A DNA stretch of 64,000 nt from Siphonobacter sp048595215 (GTDB lineage: Bacteria > Bacteroidota > Bacteroidia > Cytophagales > Spirosomataceae): contig NZ_JBMDWJ010000320.1 of NCBI RefSeq assembly GCF_048595215.1, positions 1 to 64,000 on the forward strand. The letters are read 5' to 3'. Below are positions 8,024-15,382 of the stretch, piece by piece. The position numbers and the translations under genes are program-made. The notes below the pieces were generated by a model. That model searched no databases. It saw only the letters and a list, made by a program, of their open reading frames with translations, and was not told the DNA's origin. Each line of letters begins with the position of its first letter. The first letter of the stretch is position 1.

Positions 8024-8581
8024 TTACTGGTAGCTGACTTCCGTCAGTTCTAGACCCTGATTACGAAGGTCCTGAAGCAACTGGTCTTTATTGATTTTTC
8101 GAAAATCGTAGCGTACGGAAACTACCCCGGCCTGTACGGGCTTCAACTGCAGGACTCCATCCACCTTTTCCAGACTTTTTTCCAGCATTTGAGGCGTCGT
8201 ATCTTCCGACAGGGCCAGCGTCAATTTCCGGGCGTTAAAGACCCGCTGTACCTGAGCCGTGGCCATTTTCTGATCATTGGACATCAACCATTCGTGCGGA
8301 ATGCTCCAGGCCACTACCGAGAACACTAATAAGAACCAGAAAATCGCCCGTTCGTAGCGTAAACGCGGACTAGGCTGATGCTGTACGTATAAATGATAAA
8401 AAGACCAGCTCATTAAGAGTACCTGAAAACCAACTAAGTACCAGCGGTAATCCAATACCCAGCTCAGTACTGACGAAGACCCGCTCAGGCCTAGCACTGC
8501 CGCCAGTAAGGGCAACAGACAGCACAGCCAGTGAGCAATCACCGTGAGTACGGAAGTGGATGCATATACAATCGATTTCAT
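8024..8581 (-). CDS. MerC/MerT-like membrane protein with HMA-like C-terminal domain
   Basis: The protein is 185 residues from the ATG at 8581; an in-frame TTG 12 bases upstream lies inside the operator and is not a likely start. The N-terminus (STSVLTVIAHWLCCLLPLLA) resembles MerC-type transporters with a Cys pair in the first span, and about three more spans follow up to residue ~95. The last ~75 residues look like a heavy-metal-associated ferredoxin-like fold (KLTLALSEDTTPQMLEKSLE onward) but lack the usual CxxC. A metal transport or sensing role is likely; substrate unknown. It is first in an operon with the His-rich lipoprotein. Confidence 0.65.
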   Translation of the reverse strand: MKSIVYASTSVLTVIAHWLCCLLPLLAAVLGLSGSSSVLSWVLDYRWYLVGFQVLLMSWSFYHLYVQHQPSPRLRYERAIFWFLLVFSVVAWSIPHEWLMSNDQKMATAQVQRVFNARKLTLALSEDTTPQMLEKSLEKVDGVLQLKPVQAGVVSVRYDFRKINKDQLLQDLRNQGLELTEVSYQ

Positions 8582-8587
8582 AGCTTT

Positions 8588-8609
8588 CTGCAACTTGGTT
8601 GCAAAATTA
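8588..8609 (-). promoter_or_regulatory. Fur/Zur-type palindrome overlapping the -7 box
   Basis: The palindrome tgcaac-ttg-gttgca (8589-8603), extended by flanking T/A, overlaps the reverse-strand -7 box TAATTTTG (8602-8609) and ends 8 bases before the ATG of the MerC-like gene. TTGCAA-type palindromes are known Fur-superfamily sites. The overlap with the promoter predicts repression when metal is plentiful. The assignment to Zur rather than Fur or another member is inference from the downstream genes. Confidence 0.55.
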
Positions 8610-8717
8610 CAATTTTCTCGGCGAACAAGTTCCGATTTCCTCTAAAAAAATCAGACGAACCTTTGGAGCCTAACCTGATTCACAGGGAGGATTATTTCAG
8701 CAGGTCTGCCCGTTGGC

Positions 8718-8750
8718 CTTGTCAACCGACCCCTTCCGGCCGTATCTTTG
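8718..8750 (+). promoter_or_regulatory. Promoter of mutS
   Basis: cTTG at 8718-8721 is followed after 21 bases by TATCTTTG at 8743-8750, matching TTG / TAnnTTTG. The TTG at 8748 that could open a longer MutS reading frame is thus the end of the -7 box, not a start codon. This decides the start at 8829 and leaves a leader of about 70 bases. Confidence 0.6.
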
Positions 8751-8828
8751 TCTTCTATCCATTGTTTATTTGGTCAGGAAAAAGGCTCGTTCACGGAGCT
8801 TTTCACTGACCCAACGACTGAAGTGACT

Positions 8829-11468
8829 ATGGCTCGTCCATCCAAGGAAGGTGCAGGGAAGCAGGAGAAGGAAACCCCTCTGAATCGGCAGTATAATCAA
8901 ATCAAAACGCAATACCCGGGAGCCATTCTCTTGTTCCGGGTGGGCGATTTTTACGAAACGTTTGGGGAAGATGCCGTACGGGCCAGCAAGATTCTGGGTA
9001 TTACGCTCACCAAACGAAACAACGGTACCTCAGGCGAAACACCCCTAGCGGGTTTTCCCCACCATTCTCTCGATAATTACCTGCCTAAACTGGTACGGGC
9101 GGGTGAACGCGTCGCCATCTGCGACCAGCTCGAAGACCCGGCTACGGCCAAAGGCATTGTACGGCGGGGCGTTACGGAGCTGGTGACGCCGGGTGTTTCT
9201 TTCAACGACAATGTACTCGATGTTCGGCGGAACAATTACCTGGCCGCCGTGCATTTTCAGAAAGACGTAATCGGCATTTCTTTTCTGGACGTTTCGACGG
9301 GTGAATTTTTGACTACGCAGGGCAATGCGGCTTACGTGGAGAAATTACTGCAAAGTTTTAGTCCGGCGGAAATCCTCTTTTGTAAGAAAAATCGCTCGGA
9401 GTTTCAGGGCATTTTCGGAGAGCAATTCAATACCTATCAACTGGAAGATTGGGCATTCACGCACGATTTTGCGTATCCCTTACTAACGGCTCATTTCAAC
9501 ACCACGACGCTCAAAGGCTTTGGGGTGGAAAACCTTACCGAAGGAATCGTCGCGGCGGGGGTTATTCTGCACTACCTGGCCGAAACCGAGCACCGCGATG
9601 TCGGGCATATTACCCGATTGACGCGTCTGGAAGAAGATAAGTACGTCTGGCTGGATCGCTTTACGATTCGCAACCTGGAGTTGGTAACGGCTCAACAGGA
9701 AAACGGCGTACCGCTCATTCAGATTCTTGACCAGACGCTGACGCCGATGGGAGCCCGGATGCTGCGGAAGTGGCTGGTACTGCCGCTCAAAGAACTAAAA
9801 CCCATTCACGAGCGACTCAACACGGTCGACCTACTGTTGCAGGATACCGAACTGGCCGAAACGCTGGATACGCACCTGCGGCAAATCGGCGATCTGGAGC
9901 GTTTGATTTCCAAAGTAGCCGTTCGCCGGATCAATCCCCGGGAAATGCTGGCTTTGAAACGGGCCTTGTCGCACGTCGGACCCATTCGGAATTTTCTGCT
10001 CCAGCACAGTGCAACCCAGCCCTTACTGCGGAAGTACGCCGAGCAACTGAATACCTGCGAGTCGCTGCTCGAAAAGATTGAAACGGAATTACGCGAAGAT
10101 CCGCCGCTGGTAACTAACCTGGGTAATATGATCAAATCGGGTGTGGACAACGAGCTGGACCAGTTGCATCAGATTGCCTATGCGGGAAAGGATTTTCTGG
10201 TGAATATTCAGAACCGGGAGATCACGAATACGGGCATCACCTCGCTGAAAATTGCGTACAATAAAGTTTTCGGGTATTATCTGGAAGTGACGAATGCTCA
10301 CAAGAATCGCGTACCTGCCGAGTGGATTCGCAAGCAAACGCTCGTCAATGCGGAACGCTACATTACGCCCGAACTGAAAGAATACGAGGATCAGATTTTG
10401 AATGCCGAGGATAAAATCTTCGTGATTGAACAACGCATCTTTAACGAACTGATCCAAACGGCCAGCGAGTACGTGAGTCCCATTCAGCAAAATGCTCGGG
10501 TGTTAGCCGTACTGGATACCTTACTGAGTTTCTCTAAGATTGCCCAAAAGAATAAGTACGCTAAACCGGAAGTAAACGAGGGAAAAGCGATTCGCATTGC
10601 AGCGGGTCGGCACCCGGTGATTGAACAACAGTTACCCATGGGTGAAAGCTACGTACCGAATGATCTGACGCTGGACGATGAAGAGCAGCAAATCATCATG
10701 ATTACGGGCCCCAACATGGCGGGGAAATCGGCTTTACTACGACAAACGGCTCTGATCGTACTGATGGCCCAGATCGGTAGTTTCGTACCGGCCACGGCCG
10801 CCGAAATTGGTCTGGTCGATAAGGTCTTTACGCGGGTGGGGGCTTCCGATAACCTGAGCCGGGGGGAAAGTACGTTTATGGTGGAAATGACCGAAACAGC
10901 AAGTATTCTCAATAACCTGAGCGACCGGAGTCTGGTCCTGATGGATGAAATTGGGCGGGGTACGAGTACCTACGACGGCGTAAGTATTGCCTGGGGGATC
11001 ACCGAATATCTGCATAGCCTGCCGAATGCCCGACCGAAAACGCTCTTCGCTACGCACTATCACGAACTCAATCAGTTGGCAGAGGATTTTCCACGAATCA
11101 AAAACTTCAACGTTTCCGTGAAGGAATCGGGGAATAAAGTGATTTTCCTGCGGAAACTGAAGCCTGGTGGTTCAGAGCACAGTTTCGGTATTCACGTGGC
11201 TCAGATGGCGGGTATGCCGGGTGCGGTAGTCAATCGGGCAAACGAAATTCTGGCTCACCTCGAACAGGATCATATCAAGGAAAATCATACCGAACGCATT
11301 CGGGAAGTGCCCAAAGCGATCCCAGCGTTTCAGATGAGTTTATTCGGGGCAGAAAAAGATCCGCGTTTCGAAAAAGTGGAAGAACTGCTATCGCGAATTG
11401 ACGTCAATACGCTGACGCCGATTGAAGCCCTGTTGAAATTAAATGAAATCAAACGGTTGATGGAATAA
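8829..11468 (+). CDS. mutS: DNA mismatch repair protein MutS
   Basis: The protein is 879 residues from the ATG at 8829, normal for MutS. The mismatch-binding domain has the F-x-E motif in LLFRVGDFYETFGEDA (~30-45) with the wedge Phe. Core, lever and clamp domains follow. The ATPase carries Walker A in ITGPNMAGKSALLRQ (~629-643), the ST motif DNLSRGESTFMVEM, Walker B in VLMDEIGRGTSTYDG (~703-717) and FATHYHEL. MutS recognises mismatches and recruits MutL. It stands alone between its own promoter and a bidirectional terminator. Confidence 0.98.
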   Translation: MARPSKEGAGKQEKETPLNRQYNQIKTQYPGAILLFRVGDFYETFGEDAVRASKILGITLTKRNNGTSGETPLAGFPHHSLDNYLPKLVRAGERVAICDQLEDPATAKGIVRRGVTELVTPGVSFNDNVLDVRRNNYLAAVHFQKDVIGISFLDVSTGEFLTTQGNAAYVEKLLQSFSPAEILFCKKNRSEFQGIFGEQFNTYQLEDWAFTHDFAYPLLTAHFNTTTLKGFGVENLTEGIVAAGVILHYLAETEHRDVGHITRLTRLEEDKYVWLDRFTIRNLELVTAQQENGVPLIQILDQTLTPMGARMLRKWLVLPLKELKPIHERLNTVDLLLQDTELAETLDTHLRQIGDLERLISKVAVRRINPREMLALKRALSHVGPIRNFLLQHSATQPLLRKYAEQLNTCESLLEKIETELREDPPLVTNLGNMIKSGVDNELDQLHQIAYAGKDFLVNIQNREITNTGITSLKIAYNKVFGYYLEVTNAHKNRVPAEWIRKQTLVNAERYITPELKEYEDQILNAEDKIFVIEQRIFNELIQTASEYVSPIQQNARVLAVLDTLLSFSKIAQKNKYAKPEVNEGKAIRIAAGRHPVIEQQLPMGESYVPNDLTLDDEEQQIIMITGPNMAGKSALLRQTALIVLMAQIGSFVPATAAEIGLVDKVFTRVGASDNLSRGESTFMVEMTETASILNNLSDRSLVLMDEIGRGTSTYDGVSIAWGITEYLHSLPNARPKTLFATHYHELNQLAEDFPRIKNFNVSVKESGNKVIFLRKLKPGGSEHSFGIHVAQMAGMPGAVVNRANEILAHLEQDHIKENHTERIREVPKAIPAFQMSLFGAEKDPRFEKVEELLSRIDVNTLTPIEALLKLNEIKRLME

Positions 11469-11510
11469 GATCTGGAAACGAAGTTCAGTATTCGTTTTCT
11501 CAGCAAATAG

Positions 11511-11543
11511 AAAAGCCCGCCGAATCTGCTTCGTCGGGCTTTT
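11511..11543. terminator. Bidirectional terminator between mutS and the MBL gene
   Basis: A 9-bp stem aaaagcccg/cgggctttt (11511-11519 with 11535-11543) has A and T runs on either side. It serves the convergent mutS and MBL hydrolase genes. Confidence 0.8.
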
Positions 11544-11558
11544 CCGTGCTTGATCAAG

Positions 11559-12515
11559 CTATTTTCGCAAGCGATTCCAGGCGAATAAGGTCAGGCCCGC
11601 TACTGCTCCAATGGCCAGCCCTTTGGCTACCCAGTACGAAATCGGTGTTGGCATGGACACAATACCATTTTCATCCGTATGAGCCGGGTGATTGATATAT
11701 CGACTCGAGCCGGGTAGGGCTCGGGTATCAAAGTTATCGGAAAGTTCCTGCAATTGTGAACGCCATTCTTTACCCCGCAGTGCTTTTCCATGACCCGTAC
11801 CTACGGCACTGGGCTTAAGCTGGGCCAGCCGACGGACGGACTTTTTCGCAGCTCGCCAGTCGCAGGTAAAGTAGCTCGGCGGTCCGTGTAGTTCCAATTT
11901 CTGCGTAGCTACGGAGAATACTGAATTCTGATTAGTGGTCACGAAGGCATCCCCGGCAATCAGTACTTTATCTTTATCTCGGAACAGCGATACGTGTCCG
12001 GGAGCATGACCGGGTGTATGGATGAACCGCCAGTCGGGTAATTCTTCAATGAAACCATCGTGTGGAATCGGTTTCACTTGACCTGAAATATCGAGTGGAC
12101 GAATCGGGAATAAAAACGAGAGAGCTGCCATCGCACCGTTACCCGCCGTTGGATCTGGTGGTGGGTAGTGTGATTTCCCGGTCAGGAATGGCATTTCCAG
12201 CGGATGAGCATATACTGGGATATTTCCCCAGGCTTTAAGTAAGTCTTCCAGAGCACCAGTATGATCGAAGTGACCGTGGGTAAGGACAATAGCCTGTGGC
12301 GGATTGTCTTTACCAAAACGCGTTTCTGCCTCTTTGATGATACGACTGGCTGAGTTTGGGATCGCCGCATCGACAAGTACCCAGGGATTACCTTCTCCCT
12401 GTTTACCAATCATGTACACGTTGACAAACACTACCTTAATACCCGCTACGTCATCGGCTACATCGTATTCCGATCCGTACGTTTGGGTTTTTTCTTCCAG
12501 CAGTTCCTTTTCCAT
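11559..12515 (-). CDS. MBL-fold metallo-hydrolase with C-terminal membrane anchor
   Basis: The protein is 318 residues from the ATG at 12515 (MEKELLEEKTQ); a longer frame upstream lacks a credible start. The metallo-beta-lactamase motifs are present: THGHFDHTGAL (~80-90) with HxHxDH, HTPGHAPGHVSLF (~167-179), LIAGDAF (~185-191) and GTGHGKAL (~240-247). These bind two metals and hydrolyse thioesters, phosphodiesters or lactones; the substrate cannot be told. A C-terminal hydrophobic segment (GLAIGAVAGLTLFAW, ~296-310) followed by NRLRK suggests a membrane tail anchor, unusual for the family. Confidence 0.88.
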   Translation of the reverse strand: MEKELLEEKTQTYGSEYDVADDVAGIKVVFVNVYMIGKQGEGNPWVLVDAAIPNSASRIIKEAETRFGKDNPPQAIVLTHGHFDHTGALEDLLKAWGNIPVYAHPLEMPFLTGKSHYPPPDPTAGNGAMAALSFLFPIRPLDISGQVKPIPHDGFIEELPDWRFIHTPGHAPGHVSLFRDKDKVLIAGDAFVTTNQNSVFSVATQKLELHGPPSYFTCDWRAAKKSVRRLAQLKPSAVGTGHGKALRGKEWRSQLQELSDNFDTRALPGSSRYINHPAHTDENGIVSMPTPISYWVAKGLAIGAVAGLTLFAWNRLRK

Positions 12516-12575
12516 AGGTTGGTTTTTTAGGGCAGCTATCTTGAAAAAGCCATACCACCAAAACGGCCTCAACGC

Positions 12576-12602
12576 AAATAGCCCGCCGCAAGCGGGCTAT
12601 TT
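12576..12602 (-). terminator. Terminator of the GDPD gene
   Basis: An 11-bp perfect stem aaatagcccgc/gcgggctattt (12576-12586 with 12592-12602) lies 26 bases after the GDPD stop on the reverse strand. The T tract is short. Confidence 0.65.
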
Positions 12603-12627
12603 GGGGAGTCTGATCCTCAGCGTACTA

Positions 12628-13491
12628 CTACTTTTTTAAAGCCTTCGCCATTTCCAGAGGACGGTCGGTAGACATAATATCCGCTCCGTTTTTGGCAAAA
12701 TTGACGTATACCTGATCGCCTTTGGCCTGAGCCATTTTATCGAGGTTACCCAGCGTTCCTAAAATGCAGGAAATACCTTTTTTGTGAAGAAAGGCATAAT
12801 GCTCGGCGGAAGGCTCCCGGGTTCCTACAAAGGCTACCATGCGATTGTCAGGAATACCCAGATCGTGGTGACGATTGTATTCGGCCTCATTGCGAATGGT
12901 TACGGAAATCATCAGACTGGGTTCGAGTTTGTGGACTTTTGCGGCATCCTGGGCATTATACGTAATGACGACGCAGTTGTCTTCCGTACGTGTGCGGTGA
13001 ATCAGGTCTACCACTTTTTCAAAAGGTACCGTGCGTTTCACGTCCAGCGTATAAATCACTTTGCCTTTCCCCCAGTTCAATACCTGCTCCAGCGTAGGCA
13101 TCCGAAATGTGGTCGTAGTACCAGCGTTGTCTTTCAGATGTAAACTTTGCGTATACGCGTACGAAACCGCGTTAAGTTTCCCTTTTCCGGTCGTTGTACG
13201 GTCCAGTACGTCGTCGTGCAGCATCACGAGTACGCTGTCCTGCGTCAATCCAATGTCACACTCGATAATCATGGCTGCCTGTTTCGCCAGATACGCAAAC
13301 GATTCAAGGCAGTTTTCGGGATAACCCGCGTAGTCGCCACCGCCCCGGTGAGCACTGATGAGCGTAGGTTTCCCGGCTTCGGGTTTCAGGTATTCGGAAA
13401 GCCCCTGTTTGGGTACGCGGAGGTACGTTTTAGGAGCACAGCCCAGCAGAAAAGCCAGGCAAAAGGCCAGCAGGCCAAAACGGGTAAGCAT
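12628..13491 (-). CDS. Glycerophosphodiester phosphodiesterase lipoprotein
   Basis: This 287-residue protein has a lipoprotein signal ending FLLGC (Cys ~18). The GDPD TIM barrel shows ISAHRGGGDYAGYPENCLES (~45-64) with the catalytic His-Arg and Glu, IIECDIGLTQDSVLVMLHDD (~74-93), and the metal/substrate residues in YTLDVKR. It would hydrolyse glycerophosphodiesters to glycerol-3-phosphate and an alcohol in the envelope, recycling phospholipid head groups. The usual length is matched. Immediately upstream lies a foldback repeat. Confidence 0.92.
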   Translation of the reverse strand: MLTRFGLLAFCLAFLLGCAPKTYLRVPKQGLSEYLKPEAGKPTLISAHRGGGDYAGYPENCLESFAYLAKQAAMIIECDIGLTQDSVLVMLHDDVLDRTTTGKGKLNAVSYAYTQSLHLKDNAGTTTTFRMPTLEQVLNWGKGKVIYTLDVKRTVPFEKVVDLIHRTRTEDNCVVITYNAQDAAKVHKLEPSLMISVTIRNEAEYNRHHDLGIPDNRMVAFVGTREPSAEHYAFLHKKGISCILGTLGNLDKMAQAKGDQVYVNFAKNGADIMSTDRPLEMAKALKK

Positions 13492-13660
13492 GTGAAGTTT
13501 GCAGTTTGCGGTTTACAGTTTTCAGGATGGCGTTTCCGTCGCTGTATTCTAATCAGTTGAAAATAGTGTTAGCAGTTTTATGTACAATTTTCAGAATTAA
13601 CCTCTCCATTACTGTATTTGCATGAACTGAAAACAGGAAACAGTCAACTGAAAACTAAAA
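13492..13660. repeat. Foldback intergenic repeat of the CAGTTTTCAG type, copy A
   Basis: The left arm is a chain of degenerate units like gcagtttgcggtttacag and cagttttcag. The right arm has the inverse, such as aactgaaaacaggaaacag and caactgaaaac. The centre contains aac..ctct..actgta..cat. A second element with the same arms and a similar centre lies at 48115-48234. I see no gene in it. It behaves like a dispersed imperfect inverted repeat. Confidence 0.6.
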
Positions 13661-13663
13661 TCA

Positions 13664-13697
13664 AATCCCCGCTTCAGGTAAGCCGAAAGCGGGGATT
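13664..13697 (-). terminator. Terminator of the 2-oxoglutarate dehydrogenase E2 gene
   Basis: An 11-bp stem aatccccgctt/aagcggggatt (13664-13674 with 13687-13697) lies 23 bases after the sucB stop on the reverse strand and is followed by a mixed TTTTAGTTTTC tract. Confidence 0.75.
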
Positions 13698-13719
13698 GAG
13701 TACTGAATAGTATAGCGTC

Positions 13720-15288
13720 CTAAACGTCGAGTAACAGACGAGCCGGATCTTCCAGCAGTTGTTTCACGCGTACCAGGAAGCTTACGGATTCTTTACCGTC
13801 GATGATGCGGTGATCGTAGCTCAGGGCGATGTACATCATCGGACGAATTACGATTTCTTTGTTCACCACTACCGGACGCTCGATGATGTTGTGCATCCCG
13901 AGAATCGCCACCTGCGGAGCGTTGATGATCGGCGTAGACATCATGGAACCGAATACACCACCGTTGGTGATCGTAAACGTACCGCCTGACATATCTTCGA
14001 TCGTCAGCTTATTGTCACGGGCTTTTACTGCCAGCTCAATAATGCCTTTTTCGATACCAGCGAAGCTGAGTTGATCCGCGTTACGCAGAATCGGAACCAC
14101 CAGACCACGCTCGGTTGATACAGCTACGGAAATATCTACGTAATCGTGGTAAACGATTTCATCGCCATCGATGGAAGCGTTTACGGCCTGGAATTCTTTC
14201 AGAGCTACGCAAACGGCTTTCGCAAAGAAGGACATGAAGCCCAAACCAACGCCGTGTTTCTCTTTGAATTTGTCCTTGAACTTCGAACGCAGCTCCATGA
14301 TCGGCTGCATGTCCACTTCATTGAACGTAGTCAGCATGGCTGTTTCGTTCTTCACGGCTACCAGTCGGCGAGCGATGGTTTTTCGCAGTGAAGTCATGCG
14401 TTGACGACGTTCCGCCCGTCCACCCGTAGCCGCAGGAGCAGCCGCAGGCTGGGGAGCCGGAGCGGCCTTGGGGGCTTCGGCTTTCGCTGCAGGAGCCGGA
14501 GCCGAAGTGGCTTTCAGAGCATCCGCTTTGGTGATTTTTCCACCTTCGCCTGAGCCCTGAATGTCTTTCGGATTGATGCCTTTGTCCGCCAAAATAGCCG
14601 CCGCTACGGGCGTTACGCCACTGGCTTTATCCGCTACCGGGGCCGAAGAGCCACCTGAAGCCGGAGCTGCTGCTGGAGCCGAAGGAGCCGCCGCCGGAGC
14701 ACCGGCACCTACCGTAATGGTAGCCACTACTGCACCGATTTCAAGCGTAGAGCCGGGTTCGGCAATAATGTGCAGCGTACCTGCCGCTTCCGCGGGCAGT
14801 TCAAACGTAGCTTTATCGGATTCCAGTTCGCAGAGGATTTCGTCCATTTTCACGAAATCACCTTCTTTTTTATTCCAGTTGGCAATGGTAGCCTCGGTAA
14901 CCGATTCGCCCATTACCGGAATTTTCACTTCAATAGTTTTGGTCTCTTCCGCCTTTGCTTCAGGAGCAGGAGCCGGAGCGGCTTCGGGAGCCTGACCGTT
15001 GTTGGAGGCCGCCGCCGGAGCTTCTTCTTGAGGAGCTTCGGGAGCTGCACCGTCCGTTGAAATCGAGCAGATGGGGGCTCCGATGGCGAGCGTATCACCT
15101 TCTTTCGCCAGGATACGTAGCACACCCGCCGCTTCAGCGGGTAGCTCGAAAGTAGCCTTGTCAGACTCTAACTCGCATAATACCTCATCCATCTTTACCG
15201 TATCGCCATCTTTTTTATTCCAGGTGGCGATGGTAACCTCGGTGACGGATTCCCCCACGACGGGGACTTTCATTTCGATGATTGCCAT
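13720..15288 (-). CDS. sucB: 2-oxoglutarate dehydrogenase E2 (dihydrolipoyllysine succinyltransferase)
   Basis: The protein is 522 residues with two N-terminal lipoyl domains, each carrying CELESDKATFELPAEAAG with the lipoylated Lys (~43 and ~165), joined by Ala/Pro-rich linkers. An E3/E1-binding domain follows (TPVAAAILADKGINPKDIQG, ~226-245), then the catalytic domain from ~295, with the active-site SYDHRIIDGKE near the C-terminus. It transfers the succinyl group to CoA in the TCA cycle. Two lipoyl domains are more than the single one of E. coli SucB and common in Bacteroidota. It follows sucA on the same strand. Confidence 0.95.
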   Translation of the reverse strand: MAIIEMKVPVVGESVTEVTIATWNKKDGDTVKMDEVLCELESDKATFELPAEAAGVLRILAKEGDTLAIGAPICSISTDGAAPEAPQEEAPAAASNNGQAPEAAPAPAPEAKAEETKTIEVKIPVMGESVTEATIANWNKKEGDFVKMDEILCELESDKATFELPAEAAGTLHIIAEPGSTLEIGAVVATITVGAGAPAAAPSAPAAAPASGGSSAPVADKASGVTPVAAAILADKGINPKDIQGSGEGGKITKADALKATSAPAPAAKAEAPKAAPAPQPAAAPAATGGRAERRQRMTSLRKTIARRLVAVKNETAMLTTFNEVDMQPIMELRSKFKDKFKEKHGVGLGFMSFFAKAVCVALKEFQAVNASIDGDEIVYHDYVDISVAVSTERGLVVPILRNADQLSFAGIEKGIIELAVKARDNKLTIEDMSGGTFTITNGGVFGSMMSTPIINAPQVAILGMHNIIERPVVVNKEIVIRPMMYIALSYDHRIIDGKESVSFLVRVKQLLEDPARLLLDV

Positions 15289-15338
15289 GATTGGGTACTT
15301 CCCAGGAGGGAGGATTCGTTCGGTTTTATAATCAAATG

Positions 15339-15377
15339 GCCGAATTCAGGCTAAACGCCACCTGAATTCGGCTTTTT
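15339..15377. terminator. Intercistronic hairpin between sucA and sucB
   Basis: A 12-bp perfect stem gccgaattcagg/cctgaattcggc (15339-15350 with 15361-15372) has a T5 run on the plus strand only. On the reverse strand, where both genes are read, the following tract is weak, so some read-through from sucA to sucB is expected. Confidence 0.55.
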
Positions 15378-15382
15378 ATTGG

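Noticed and set aside
7481..8581. Mercury resistance operon
   Set aside because: No merR, merA or periplasmic MerP is seen, and the HMA-like tail lacks CxxC. The Fur-type operator and His tract point to another metal.
8748..8828. N-terminal extension of MutS from TTG at 8748
   Set aside because: The TTG is the end of the -7 promoter box TATCTTTG, and the added residues are not MutS-like. The ATG at 8829 is used.
14561..14995. Long forward-strand frame opposite sucB
   Set aside because: Ala/Ser/Gly-rich shadow of the lipoyl-domain linkers.
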